The position numbers were made by a program, and so were the translations under genes. Shown one piece after another: positions 1-9,797 of a DNA stretch of 64,000 nt. This DNA is from JAPSGB01 sp963775185. Its GTDB lineage: Bacteria; Myxococcota_A; Polyangia; Polyangiales; Polyangiaceae. The stretch lies in NCBI GenBank assembly GCA_963775185.1, contig CAVZIE010000031.1:372001-436000 (forward strand). Reading direction: 5' to 3'. Each line of letters opens with the position of its first letter. Position 1 is the first letter of the stretch. The notes below the pieces were generated by a model. It was not told the origin of the DNA. It worked only from the letters and a program-made list of their open reading frames with translations, and made no database searches.

Positions 1-1
1 G

Positions 2-3000
2 TCGTCCGGACAGCGAGCGATACGGACCCGGCGGTGGGTCATCCCGCTCGTCGCCGCGGCGTTCGCGCTCCTCTGCGGTCCATCGGCCCGGGCAGGCGAC
101 GCAGGTCCGGGGGCCGATGCCGGGCGCGTGGCGGCGGCCGTCGACGGCGGTGCCAGAAGTCCGATCGACGCCGGTCCGGCGCCCGGTTCCGTAGACATCG
201 CGACGCTCGCGAAGCGGGCGCAGCGCATCCGCGATCTGCAAGCCGGCAAGCTGTCCGTCGGCGTCGAGCCCGCGTCGCTGTTCGACGTGAAGCTCGGGGA
301 CGCGCTCGCCGTCCAGGTCGAGCGCCGCCGGATCGAGGCCGTGCTCCGCGGAGTGGCAGAGCCCGAGGCCGGCGCCCCCCCGGCGCGGTCGCGCAAGCCG
401 CCGAAGCGGGCGGCGCCCGTGGCGTCGAGCGCGGACGCGGGGGCGGCCGACGCCGCGCTCGCGCCGGCCGACGCGCTGTGGAGCGCGCGTCTCGACCTCG
501 ATCGCGCGACGCTCGCGTTCCTGTCGCTCTCGAAGCAGGACCGCGACAAGTTGCTGGCCGCGCACGCCGCGCGACAGAAGGCGGCCTCGAAAGCACCGAT
601 CGACGACGCCCAGAGCAAGGCGGAAAAGGCCGCCGCGGAGCGCAAGCAGGCGATCGCCGACATCCAACGCGCGCGCTCGGAGGCGGTGCGAGTCGTCGCG
701 GAAGAGCGGGCGCGCTTGCTCGGCGTTCGCGAGAACCAGGCGAAGTTCGAAGGCCAGCTCATCTTGCGCGAGCGCGCGAGCGGCAAGCGCGCCGAAGAGA
801 CGCTGGCCTGGCGCCGGCGCGTCGCCGAGTTGATCGACAAGCGACGCACCGAAGACACGGCGGCGGACGCCGCCGACGCGTTGTACGACGATCTGGTCAA
901 GACATTGCGCGGCGCGCGCAGCGATTTGTCGGGCGCGCTCGACGCGGTGCGCGCCGGAGCGAGCGACGTGCCACGGGTCGGAGCCGATCGTCTGGACACT
1001 CGCGGGCGCCGCCGTCGATCGCTCGGCGGTGGACAAGCTGCGCAAGGACCTGCTCGCACAGGAGCAGGTGCTCGAGGATCGCGACCGCACCTCGGCTTGG
1101 GACCAGGCGCGGACGCTGCTCGAGCAGGTGGAACAGCTCAACCGCGATCGCCTCGCGCTGTACCCGTGGCTGACCAGCGCCCGTCGCGACGCCTTGACGA
1201 GCTTCAGCGCCACCGGCGTGCAGCAGGCGCGCGCGGAAGCGTGGCAGGTCGCGCTGGTCACGCGCTACCACGCGTTCGCGACCGTGAGCTGGGTCGTCAA
1301 GCTCAAGGACTTCGTGCACGACCGCACCCGCGAGGTCCTGGCGACGGTCGCAGCCCTGAAGATCCTCGCGCTGCTGGCGCTCTTCGTGTGGTGGCGTCGC
1401 CGCGCCGACGGCTGGCTGGAACATCTGCTCGAGCGCATCGGCGAGGCCGAGCGCACCTCGCGCCACCCGGCGCGGCTGCGCGCCGCCTCGCGCGTCGTAC
1501 GCCTCGTCCGCCGCACCCGCGGCGCGATCGAGTGGCTCGTCGCGATTCGCCTGGTGCTCGGCTTGCTCGGACCGGGCGTGGTGGACCTGCTCGAGGCGCG
1601 GCTGCTCTGGATCGTCGCCGGATGGACGCTCGGCGGCGCGGTCGTCGTCAACGGTATCGACTCCGTCCTCGCCCAGGGCCGACGCCGCAAGCGCCTGGCC
1701 CGGACCGACAAGCTCCGCCTGCGATCGCTCAAGCTCGCGGGTCGGGTGACCGTGGCGGTCGGGCTGACGCTGGGCGTGACCGCGGAGCTGGTCGGCAAGG
1801 GCACGATCTATAGCTGGGTGATCTCGACCTGCTGGTTCGCCGCACTGCCGGTGGGACTCGTCATCCTGCGCTGGTGGCGCAGTATCGTGTTCGAGCGCAT
1901 CGAGAACGTGCGCAAGAAGAACGCTTTCACCACGCGTGTCTCGGCGAACCAGGCGGGGTGGGCGAGCTTCCCGGCCGTCGTCGCGGGTGCCGCCTATCTG
2001 ATCGGGGTCGGCGTGGCCGGTCTGGCGCGCCGCTACGTCAGCACGTTCAACGTGACGCGGCGCGTGCTCGCCTACCTGTTCCGGCGCGAGATGGCCAAGC
2101 AGGCCAAGGAACGCGACACGCGGCAACATCGCCCCCTGGAGCGCGAGCGCTATCCGGTTCTCGACCCCGACTGCGCCGCGCCGGAGCTCGTCCCCACGGT
2201 CGCCGACAGCGAGGTCGACGACGTGGTGCGCTGCATCGACGCGCCTGGCGGAGGGGTGTTCGCGGTGGTCGGCGAGCGCGGGAGCGGCAAGAGCACGCTC
2301 CTGCAGCGCATCCACGAGTCGCGCGACGAAGCCATCGTCGTGCGCTGTCCGCCGGGCGGCATGACGGCGTTCCGAGCCGAGCTCGCGCGCGCGCTCGGCC
2401 TCGACCCCGGGGCCGACGACGAGGCGATCAAGCGCGGGATCAACCGCAAGACGACCGACAACGCGCTGCTGGTGGACGACGCACAGCGGCTCGTGCGTCC
2501 GACCATCGGCGGCCTCGACGATCTCGACGCGCTGCTCGGGCTCGCGCGCGAGTCGAGCACGTCGTGCACCTGGGTGTTGTGCATGGGGTCGGTCATCTGG
2601 CAGTACGTTGAGCGCGCCCGCGGCGCACGCCCGCTGTTCGACGACGTGATCGTGATCCATCCGTGGTCCGAGGACGGCATCACCGAGCTGCTCCGGGGGC
2701 GCTCGAAAGCGGCGGGACTACAACCGCAGTTCGAGGATCTGCTCACCGAGGACGAGGCGGACCCGGAACTGCGCGCCGAGCAGCTCAAGCACACCGAGGC
2801 CAGCTACTACCGGCTGCTATGGGATTACGCGTCCGGCAACCCCGGCGTCGCCATCCACTTCTGGCGCGAGCTCTTGAACGTCGACGACGAGGGCAACGTC
2901 CAGGTGCAGCTGTTCATCGCGCCGGACAGCGTGGACCTCGAGATCCTGCCTGACTCCGCCGTGTTCGTCCTGCGCGCGATCGTGCAGCTCGAGATCGCCG

Positions 3001-3185
3001 CGGTGGAGGACGTGCTGGAAGCGACGATGTTGCCGCCGCGCGAGGTCCACGACGCGATTCGCTACGCGTTGTTCCGCGGCTATCTGGAGGTTCTCGACGG
3101 GCGCTACCGCGTCCACTGGGGCTGGTTCCGCGCGGTGACGCGCTTGCTCGAGCGCCGCCATCTACTGGTGGGGACAAGGAGTTAG
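2..3185 (+). CDS. Membrane-anchored P-loop ATPase, 5' partial, one frame break
   Basis: The frame is open from the window edge and begins inside a signal peptide (RTRRWVIPLVAAAFALLCG, then Ala-Gly rich), so the start codon lies upstream. A Lys/Glu/Arg/Ala-rich probable coiled coil follows (about 600-880), then about six membrane segments (about 1340-2040). The C-terminal third is a P-loop NTPase with Walker A GERGSGKST near 2272 and a Walker B-like LLVDDA near 2466. The frame changes by +1 around 971-981; dropping one G from the GGG there joins both parts. It ends 4 nt before a MscS channel gene, so the two are probably co-transcribed. A role in controlling or energising that channel is inference; I do not recognise a named family. 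If the break were real, GTG at 1029 would be the next start. Confidence 0.7.
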
Positions 3186-3189
3186 GACG

Positions 3190-4149
3190 ATGAGAGCACA
3201 CACGATCCGGCTTGCGGCGGCGCTGTCCGCCACGTTCGTCGCGACCTGGGCCGCATCGGCCAGCGCCCAGGACATCACCGACGCCTCCAAGAACCTGTCG
3301 CAGATCGTCAGCTTTGTACGCTGGAGCGGCGTGTTCGTGTCGGTGTTCGTGATCGTCGGTGCGGCGCTGGTCCTGCGCTTCCTGACGGGCGCCGTCGAGA
3401 AGCTCAGTGCGCGCTTCAGCCACCGCCGCCTGACGTTCCACAAGATCGAGTCGTTCACCCGCTTCTTCGTCTACTTCGCCACCGGCGGCGTCGTGCTCGG
3501 GCTCTCGTTCCAGCTGAACCAGACGATCATCACGCTGATCGGCGGTACCCTCGCCGTCGCGGTCGGCTTTGCCATGCGCGATCTGGTCGCGGCGATGATC
3601 GCCGGCGTGATCATCATGTTCGATCGACCCTTCCAGGTGGGCGATCGCGTGCAGTACGCCGGCGAGTACGGCGACATCATCGCCATCGGTCTGCGCTCGG
3701 TCCGGATGTTTACCCTCGACGACAACGTCGTCACGATCCCGAACAACAAGATCCTGACGGACGTCAGCTCCTGCGGAAACTATGGCGCGCTCGAGATGCA
3801 GGTGCAGTTCGACTTCTTCGTGGGCATGGATCAGGACCTCGATCTCGCCGAACGCCTTATCTCCGAGGGCATGCTGAGCAGCCGCTACGTGTTTCTCGAC
3901 AAGCCGCTCAAGGTGCTGATGAAGCAGGTGATCAAGGAGAACTACGTCGCCGTGCACCTGCGCGCCAAGGCCTACGTGCTTGATACCAAGTACGAGAAGG
4001 CCTTCGAGACCGACGTCACGCGCCGCATCCTGCGCGCCTTCCGCGACAACGGCATCCTGCCGCCGGCCGTGTTGCATCGCCAGGTCGACGACGTCGCCCA
4101 GCTCAAACCGCGCCGCGGGCGCCGCACGGCGGCCAGCAGCACATCCTGA
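3190..4149 (+). CDS. MscS-family mechanosensitive ion channel
   Basis: 319 residues, ATG start preceded by AAGGAG. A cleavable signal peptide (ending ASASA) is followed by about three membrane helices and the MscS pore/beta region: GGTLAVAVGFAMRDLVA is the Gly/Ala-packed pore helix, then DRPFQVGDRV and a VTIPNNKIL motif typical of the beta domain. MscS homologues form heptameric inner-membrane channels that release solutes on hypo-osmotic shock. The length is near that of classical MscS (286 aa) plus a signal peptide. It lies 4 nt downstream of a membrane ATPase gene, an unusual partner. The assignment to the family is firm; the gating stimulus is unknown. Confidence 0.92.
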   Translation: MRAHTIRLAAALSATFVATWAASASAQDITDASKNLSQIVSFVRWSGVFVSVFVIVGAALVLRFLTGAVEKLSARFSHRRLTFHKIESFTRFFVYFATGGVVLGLSFQLNQTIITLIGGTLAVAVGFAMRDLVAAMIAGVIIMFDRPFQVGDRVQYAGEYGDIIAIGLRSVRMFTLDDNVVTIPNNKILTDVSSCGNYGALEMQVQFDFFVGMDQDLDLAERLISEGMLSSRYVFLDKPLKVLMKQVIKENYVAVHLRAKAYVLDTKYEKAFETDVTRRILRAFRDNGILPPAVLHRQVDDVAQLKPRRGRRTAASSTS

Positions 4150-4173
4150 CCCCCTCGCGGCATCCCTCGCAGA

Positions 4174-5319
4174 TCAGATCATCTGCTGCGGTTGGGTGCC
4201 GCCGCTCTTCTTGCGGGTCGCGCTCAGGATGCGGATACCGATGTCGAGGCGGATGAACGCGAGCATCACGGCGAACACGACCAGGATGCCGGCGCCAGCG
4301 AGCCAGCGGTTGTACTCCGCGCGGACGTAGACCGTGCCTTCGCCGACCGGCGGAATGCCTTGGGGCTCGAAAGGCAGGCCGTACTCGTGGGCGAGCTTCG
4401 CGATGTTCGTGAGGTGGATCACGGGGACGTCACGCTCGGCGAAGCGCAGCATCACGGAGTCCATGAGCGTGTCCTTGTGCGGCGGTTCCAGGTTCAGGCC
4501 CGGCGAGAACTCCTTCTTGCCGATGTGCGTGCCGACCGACGCGGTGCCACCGCCCACGTTCACGTAGGCCTTGATCGGATGGTCGCCCGCCTCGCGCTCG
4601 TAGATGGCGACGCGCTTCTCGACCGAGTCGACGATGGATCGCGGAGCGATCTTTTCGAGGTTGTTGCGCTCGATCGCGGTGTCGAGCAGCGACCTGCCTT
4701 CCTTCGACATGCCGAAGCCCTTGTCGTCGATGCCGCCGAGCGAGGCGGCGACCGAGTGGAAGCCGAAGATGCCCTTCTGGTAGAGCATGTGCTCCATGTC
4801 GATCCAGAGCAGCTCCGGATTGTTCGCGCCCCACTCGGAGGCCGACGCACTCGCGATGACGATCGGCTTGACGCCGAGGATCTGGCACGCGGCGAAGGTG
4901 TCGATGTTCAGCGCCGGGAACGAGCCGGACACGCCGACGGCGACGGTGTCGCCCTTCTCGATGCCCGCGCGCTTGAGCAGGTGAACGACCACCGCCGCGA
5001 AGTTCGGGTTCACGCTCGTCTGCTTGGCGGTCAAGTAGCCGGTGTTCGACGTGACGACGCTGAGCGGCGCGCCGATGAGCCCGGTGTTGAACGGGTCGCC
5101 TTCCGGGTCCGGCTTGATGCCGATTCGCGCCTTCTCCGCCTTCACCTCCGCCATCGCGCGCAACGCGAGCTTGGCGGCGGCGATCTTCTCCGGGTACCAG
5201 CGCTGCTTGCGCTCGACGGGGAAGGCTTCGACGGCGATCAGCGCCGCCACCGCGACCAGGGCGATCATCGTGAGCGCTGCGCGCGAGACGCCCGGTGGGC
5301 GCCAGTAGACTCGTTTCAA
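4174..5319 (-). CDS. pgsW: Poly-gamma-glutamate system protein (PgsW-like)
   Basis: 381 residues with one N-terminal membrane segment (LTMIALVAVAALIAV), a large extracytoplasmic domain with glycine-rich motifs such as GVSGSFPALNID and YVNVGGGTASVG, and one C-terminal membrane segment. This matches the protein family regularly encoded beside pgsB/pgsC in spirochaetes and myxobacteria; its biochemical role is not established. The TTG start at 5319 overlaps the pgsC stop (TTGA), so translation is coupled. It is the last gene of the operon and converges with mscS, with only 24 bp between the stops and no obvious terminator. Confidence 0.85.
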   Translation of the reverse strand: MKRVYWRPPGVSRAALTMIALVAVAALIAVEAFPVERKQRWYPEKIAAAKLALRAMAEVKAEKARIGIKPDPEGDPFNTGLIGAPLSVVTSNTGYLTAKQTSVNPNFAAVVVHLLKRAGIEKGDTVAVGVSGSFPALNIDTFAACQILGVKPIVIASASASEWGANNPELLWIDMEHMLYQKGIFGFHSVAASLGGIDDKGFGMSKEGRSLLDTAIERNNLEKIAPRSIVDSVEKRVAIYEREAGDHPIKAYVNVGGGTASVGTHIGKKEFSPGLNLEPPHKDTLMDSVMLRFAERDVPVIHLTNIAKLAHEYGLPFEPQGIPPVGEGTVYVRAEYNRWLAGAGILVVFAVMLAFIRLDIGIRILSATRKKSGGTQPQQMI

Positions 5320-5771
5320 CCGCGGAGCTCCGTTCCGACCAGGACGACCAGGATCAAGCGAACCACGGCCGACGCCGTCACGAGCGCGGCCAGCGTCTCG
5401 ACGACGCCCTGGCGATCGAGCCAGATGGCGATGAGTCCAGGAATGATGAAGCCGATGACCGTCAGCGCGTTGCCGTCGATGTGCATGCCGCTCGTGGCCG
5501 AGCGCGCGAGCATACCGATGAAGTAGCCGACCAGGATCATCAGCACCGTGCGCCGGCGGCCGTAGATGATGATGAACGACGAGAGCGTGTGCACGATCAG
5601 GAACGTGACGAAGCCCGCGCCGATGGTCAGCGCCACGTCGAGCGGGCGCATCAGGTTCAGCGCCAGGTAGCCGGGCACGATCATGCCGCCGGCGGCGATG
5701 CCGAACAGCTCGGTGAAAAGCAGACTGATGGCGAGGCCGATGCCGACGGCCAGCGGCAAGAGCTCGTTCAC
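5316..5771 (-). CDS. pgsC: Poly-gamma-glutamate biosynthesis protein PgsC/CapC
   Basis: 151 residues, almost wholly hydrophobic with four to five membrane helices, the usual size for PgsC (about 150 aa). The segment LFGIAAGGMIVPGYLAL is the family's glycine-rich signature. PgsC forms the membrane synthase complex with PgsB that polymerises glutamate through gamma-amide bonds. The GTG start at 5771 overlaps the pgsB stop (GTGA) and the stop overlaps the pgsW start, so three genes are tightly coupled. Confidence 0.9.
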   Translation of the reverse strand: MNELLPLAVGIGLAISLLFTELFGIAAGGMIVPGYLALNLMRPLDVALTIGAGFVTFLIVHTLSSFIIIYGRRRTVLMILVGYFIGMLARSATSGMHIDGNALTVIGFIIPGLIAIWLDRQGVVETLAALVTASAVVRLILVVLVGTELRG

Positions 5772-7006
5772 GACAACGCCTCCGCGGCGACGTCGCCGGC
5801 AGCGAGCGCCACGCGCGGCGGGGGCGGCTTGGAGCGGTTGCGGAAGTAGCGCACCACGTCGAGTCCCTGGCCTCCGATGTTGCCCATGCCCATCACCAGC
5901 GCCGAGCGATCCACGAGCGAGATGATGCGCTCGAATATCTCTTCTACCGACTGATCCTCCACGACGACGAGCCGCGACGGATCGAAGCCGGCGCGGGTTG
6001 CGGCGCGTGCGAACAGGTAGGTGCCCGTGCCCATCAGCACCAGGAAATCCGCCGGTCGCCAGCGCGTGAACTCGGCGCCAAGCTGCAACGAGCGATCCGG
6101 GCGATCGGCGCGGCAGTTGAAGATCGCGATCCGGCGCTCCACGTCGGGCACCTCGTCGTTGGCGGTGGTCCAGAGCTGCTCCGTCGAGACCGGGTCGTTC
6201 GCCGCGAAGCCGTTGAAGAACGTCACGCGCCGACCGAAGAAATCCAGGTCGTGACGTGTCAGCGCGCCGGGATCCGGCTGGCACTTCCACATGCCGCGCA
6301 GCGCCACCTCGCGCTCGAGGCCCAGGTCCGCGCACACCTCGAGAGCCAGCGCGACGTTGTCCGGGTGCTCGGTATAGGAAAACGGCGCGAGCTCCTCCGG
6401 CGTCACCGCAAGGATCGCGTTCTCGTCGATCGCCACGAGCACGCTGCCGCGATCCTTGGCGGCGGTCGCCAGCTCCGCCAGGTTCTCGCGCTCGGCCGTG
6501 TACAGCTTGCCCTTCACCGGCGTCATGCCGGCGAGCGCGCGCGCGACGTCCTTGTCCGTCGGGCCCATCACGTCCAGGTGATCGGGACGCGCGTTCGTGA
6601 TGATGCCGTGGGTCGCGCGCACCATCTTGAACTCGCACAGCGCCTGGAGCTCGGGCTGCAGCGCCATGCACTCGATGACCAGCGCTTCGGCGCCGTAGGC
6701 GGCTGCCGCCGCGACGATCCGCCGCTGCTCGATCACGTTGGCGCCCGCGGGTCGAAAGATCGGAACCTCGCGCCCGTCCGGGAGGATCATGCGGGCGAGG
6801 GTGCCGGTGGTCTTGGCGCACGTCACGACGCCGGCCTCCCGCAGCGCAGAGGCGATCAAGCGCGTCACGCTGGACTTGCCGCGCGTGCCGTTCACGTGGA
6901 TGCGATAGCGGATCCGCGACAGGTTGCGGCGATGCACTCCGAGCTCCACCGCGCCGATCGCGACGAGCAACACCGCGATGACGACGAGCATCTCCGTTCC
7001 GGTCAT
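5768..7006 (-). CDS. pgsB: Poly-gamma-glutamate synthase PgsB/CapB
   Basis: 412 residues. An N-terminal membrane helix is followed by a Mur-ligase-type ATP-binding core: VNGTRGKSSVTRLIA is the P-loop, and ITNARPDHLDVMGP is the ligase motif. PgsB is the ATP-dependent amide ligase that extends poly-gamma-glutamate, a capsule or secreted polymer. It is first in the pgsB-pgsC-pgsW operon. I find no PgsA/CapA metallophosphatase-like export gene in the window. The ATG at 7006 lacks a Shine-Dalgarno sequence, and an AT-rich inverted repeat lies about 80 bp upstream. Confidence 0.93.
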   Translation of the reverse strand: MTGTEMLVVIAVLLVAIGAVELGVHRRNLSRIRYRIHVNGTRGKSSVTRLIASALREAGVVTCAKTTGTLARMILPDGREVPIFRPAGANVIEQRRIVAAAAAYGAEALVIECMALQPELQALCEFKMVRATHGIITNARPDHLDVMGPTDKDVARALAGMTPVKGKLYTAERENLAELATAAKDRGSVLVAIDENAILAVTPEELAPFSYTEHPDNVALALEVCADLGLEREVALRGMWKCQPDPGALTRHDLDFFGRRVTFFNGFAANDPVSTEQLWTTANDEVPDVERRIAIFNCRADRPDRSLQLGAEFTRWRPADFLVLMGTGTYLFARAATRAGFDPSRLVVVEDQSVEEIFERIISLVDRSALVMGMGNIGGQGLDVVRYFRNRSKPPPPRVALAAGDVAAEALS

Positions 7007-7053
7007 TTTCGCGAAGCATTATCATCGGCGCCCGCCCAGCGCACCGGCACGGC

Positions 7054-7071
7054 CCGCGGGATACCGCGCCG
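7054..7071. repeat. Half copy of dispersed intergenic palindrome
   Basis: The 18-mer CCGCGGGATACCGCGCCG is identical to 9822-9839, the right half of the hairpin at 9798-9846. It lies between pgsB and a small secreted protein gene. The element seems to be a REP-like family; a third, rearranged copy lies at 55638-55702. Confidence 0.6.
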
Positions 7072-7082
7072 TAGCTGGAAAT

Positions 7083-7107
7083 AGACAATACTTTCATATT
7101 GTTGTCT
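7083..7107. promoter_or_regulatory. AT-rich inverted repeat upstream of pgsB
   Basis: AGACAA (7083-7088) and TTGTCT (7102-7107) are perfect inverted arms, and CAATA/TATTG pair in a second register inside them. This is a sharp AT-rich island in about 70 % GC DNA, 77 bp upstream of the pgsB start. It could be an operator or contain the promoter. No experimental or family evidence is available. Confidence 0.4.
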
Positions 7108-7267
7108 GTTCGGCGCGAGACCCCCGCGGTGCGCCGGCCAGTGCCGTGTCCCGGAAGCCGCGAGCGCCATCCGGGCGGCGGCTTCGCCGCTGGCGCCGTT
7201 CCGCGTCGCCGCCACTAGCGTTTTCGCAGCGGCGCCTCGCGCCCCGCTCGGCCTGCGGCCCATTTAC

Positions 7268-7726
7268 CTAGAGCCAGGAAGACTGCATCAACAGCGCGGT
7301 GGCGCGCGCGTTGGTGCGTGCGGAAGCGTTGCTCGTGGAAAGCTCGGAGAAGTCGATCAGCGGGCCCCAATCGAAGCCCGCGCGCGAGTGCCACGTGGTG
7401 CCCACGCCGGCGTGGCCGACGACGCCGGCGCCGCCGAGCCCGGGCGCGGATGCCGCGCCGCCGATGTCGTCGCTGCTGGCGAACAGGAAACCGGACACCA
7501 CGTACCCGAAGCCGAATTCGAGGTGCACCGGGTCGGCGGCGCGCGGATACCAATCGATCAGCGCGCCGGCGCTCCACGTGGCAAGCGTATTCACCGAACC
7601 GTCGGGCTCGCGCACTTCGCCGATCTGGTCGTAGATGCCGCGCCGTCCGCCGGCGTGCGCGACGCTGGACGCGCACACGACGGAGGCGGCGAACGCGGCC
7701 GCGAGCGTGCTCGCGAGGACCCGCAT
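7268..7726 (-). CDS. Small secreted protein of unknown function
   Basis: 152 residues starting with a clear signal peptide (MRVLASTLAAAFAASVVCAS, cleavage near AHA). The mature part alternates glycine and aromatic residues (HLEFGFGYVVSGFLFASSDD, GTTWHSRAGFDWGPLIDF), which suggests beta strands and an outer-membrane or periplasmic location. I recognise no family. It is divergent from a membrane protein gene at 7788. Confidence 0.6.
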   Translation of the reverse strand: MRVLASTLAAAFAASVVCASSVAHAGGRRGIYDQIGEVREPDGSVNTLATWSAGALIDWYPRAADPVHLEFGFGYVVSGFLFASSDDIGGAASAPGLGGAGVVGHAGVGTTWHSRAGFDWGPLIDFSELSTSNASARTNARATALLMQSSWL

Positions 7727-7787
7727 GCGGCGAGCATAGCAGCCATCTTCCCCAAGTGGCCGGTTCGCGCTATGCCGCGACGCACCG

Positions 7788-8354
7788 ATGGACTGGAAGC
7801 GCTTTGCCTGGATGTTCGCCGGCTGGATCGTGCTGGGATCCGCCCTCGCCGGCGTGCTCATGTCGGCGGGCGTGGGGCCGGACATGGCGCGCTTCGACGC
7901 GTCGACGATCGCGCTGTCGGTCATTCGCACGCAGGCGACGGGGATCGCGGCGATCGCGCTGTGTCTCGGGTTGATCTTGGGCATGCACGGACGCGACGCC
8001 GCGCGCGTACCGCCGGCGCTCGCGCTGATCGTGCCGGTGTCGGCCGTCGCGAGCGCGCTCGTCGCGCTGCTCGCGAGCGCGTTGCTGCTGCGTGTGACGG
8101 CGTCGTTGGCGTTGTCCGGCTACGTCTCGTCGCTGGCCAGCCACATCGACGCTTCCGACCCGCTGCTCGGCTTCATGCGCGCGTGTCTGGTGGCCGGCGT
8201 GCTCGCTGCGAGCGCGCCCTGGCTCGGGGCGCGCATGAATCGTGGCCTCGAGTGGCTGCCCGCGAAGATCTTCATCGGCTGGCTGTATGCGCTGGTCGTG
8301 GTCGGCGTGATCGAGATCGGGATGCGCGCGATCGTGCTGCGCTGGCTCGGGTAG
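7788..8354 (+). CDS. Integral membrane protein of unknown function
   Basis: 188 residues, mostly hydrophobic, with about five predicted membrane helices (for example FAWMFAGWIVLGSALAGVL and LIVPVSAVASALVALLASAL). ATG start at 7788 without a clear Shine-Dalgarno sequence. It converges with the lipoprotein gene ending at 8365, only 10 bp away. No catalytic motif is visible. Confidence 0.6.
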   Translation: MDWKRFAWMFAGWIVLGSALAGVLMSAGVGPDMARFDASTIALSVIRTQATGIAAIALCLGLILGMHGRDAARVPPALALIVPVSAVASALVALLASALLLRVTASLALSGYVSSLASHIDASDPLLGFMRACLVAGVLAASAPWLGARMNRGLEWLPAKIFIGWLYALVVVGVIEIGMRAIVLRWLG

Positions 8355-8364
8355 CGCGGCGGGG

Positions 8365-9750
8365 CTACCAGGGAAACCACTCGTGCGGCATCTTCTGCCA
8401 TGACGTCGGGCGGCGCGGGTCGCCCTGCGGGATGACCAGCGAGCCGACGAAGTCCGCGTGCTCGTACACGCTGCCGATGCTCTTGGCGATCGCGTCGAGA
8501 TCCTTGTCCTCCACCACGCCGTTGCTGGTCGCCTTGTAGAACTGCACCGTGATGCGGATCGGGAACTTCTCGTCGCGCTCCAGCACCAGGCCGCCGCCTT
8601 CGGTGAACGGACCGCGGTTCCGGCCGTGGCCGACCACCGCGTGCTCCACGTCGCTCCGCGCGGCCTTCTTCGCCGTCGCCATCGAACCACCGCCGGGCGC
8701 GGCGCTCGCCGCCATCGGCGCGGGCTCGGCCATCGGCGCCTCGTCGTCCATGGCGCCGCCGAGGGCGCCGCGGTTGAAGTGCTTGAGCGGCACCTGGATC
8801 AAGAAGATCGTGTCCGAGCCGCGCGCCAGCGCGCTCTTGTCGTCGGCGCTCTTCGGGCCGCCTTGCGCCTGGATGCGCTTGGCCACGTCGCTGCGGCGCT
8901 GGGCGGTGAAGGCCGCGCGCTGGCCCTGGTTGTTGAAGTACAGCTCCTGCCCCCAGCCCTGTACGCTGCGATCCTCCGCGCTGTTCTCGACGATGCTCAT
9001 GCTCGTGCCCTGGCGCGTGACCAGGATCGCCAGCACCGCCGGCGAACCCGCCGCGGACTGGTAGTTGAAGACCACCGGGTTGAACTCGGCCTTGCCCTGC
9101 TTCGGGATCGGCAGGAACACCGCCTGCGCGCTCACCAGGAAATGCGAGTCGCGTCGTGCGAGCAGGTTGCCCGTGCCGCCGATGCTGCCCGGATCCGACG
9201 CGAAGCGCCGGATGTTGGACAGCACGTCGGTGAGCGGGACCGTGGACAGATGCCCGCGGTCCCGCTGGTTGCCGACGCGGATCAGGAATTTGTCCGCCGC
9301 CACGTCGCCGGTGCGATCGCTGAAGTTCGGAAATCGGATGACCGGCATCAGCGCCGTGGAGTCCGTCTCGTCTCCGTGCTGACGGTAGCGGACCTGGAGC
9401 GTCAGGTCGGTGATGTTCGGGCCCAGCGCCGAGCCCTCGGCGCGCCCGGTGTCCTCCCAGTTGACGTTCTGCACCGACAGCCCGCGCCGCTGGGCGCCTC
9501 GCGTGACCGCCGGGTCGCCGACCATGCCGACGACCTTCTGCACCACCGTCGGGTACGAGGCGTCGTCGACGATGCCCCACTCGGCGTCGCCGTTGTCGCC
9601 CGGGTCGTCGCCCGTGGCCAGCGTCAGGCCCGGCTTCGCCTGGGTCGACCCAGGCCCGGGTGACGCGACCGTCGCCGGGTTCGTCTGCGCGCTCGCGCAC
9701 GCCGAGAGGAGGAAAAGTGCCGCCAACCCCGAGCTCGTCAGTCGTCCCAT
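8365..9750 (-). CDS. Large lipoprotein of unknown function
   Basis: 461 residues. The N-terminus MGRLTSSGLAALFLLSAC ends in lipobox LSAC, followed by a Pro/Gly/Thr-rich linker. The body is a globular, beta-rich domain with no motif I can name; a low-complexity Ala/Pro/Met/Gly insert lies around residues 325-350. The protein is probably anchored in the outer membrane facing the periplasm. It follows the methyltransferase gene on the same strand, but a strong hairpin (9798-9846) separates them, so it probably has its own promoter. Confidence 0.65.
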   Translation of the reverse strand: MGRLTSSGLAALFLLSACASAQTNPATVASPGPGSTQAKPGLTLATGDDPGDNGDAEWGIVDDASYPTVVQKVVGMVGDPAVTRGAQRRGLSVQNVNWEDTGRAEGSALGPNITDLTLQVRYRQHGDETDSTALMPVIRFPNFSDRTGDVAADKFLIRVGNQRDRGHLSTVPLTDVLSNIRRFASDPGSIGGTGNLLARRDSHFLVSAQAVFLPIPKQGKAEFNPVVFNYQSAAGSPAVLAILVTRQGTSMSIVENSAEDRSVQGWGQELYFNNQGQRAAFTAQRRSDVAKRIQAQGGPKSADDKSALARGSDTIFLIQVPLKHFNRGALGGAMDDEAPMAEPAPMAASAAPGGGSMATAKKAARSDVEHAVVGHGRNRGPFTEGGGLVLERDEKFPIRITVQFYKATSNGVVEDKDLDAIAKSIGSVYEHADFVGSLVIPQGDPRRPTSWQKMPHEWFPW

Positions 9751-9797
9751 GCCCTGGAAACGCCGCTCGCCCGCCGCTCCTTACAGGGGATGGGTTT

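Noticed and set aside
897..2660. Long open frames on the strand opposite known genes (also at 13.9-16 kb, 20.9-23.1 kb, 41.9-43.9 kb and elsewhere)
   Set aside because: They are antisense shadows caused by high third-position GC; their translations are Arg/Asp/His-rich without domains.
7739..7777. Weak GG-N10-GC pairs 13 nt before both divergent starts at 7726 and 7788
   Set aside because: The flanking bases do not match the -24/-12 consensus, and such pairs are frequent in GC-rich DNA.
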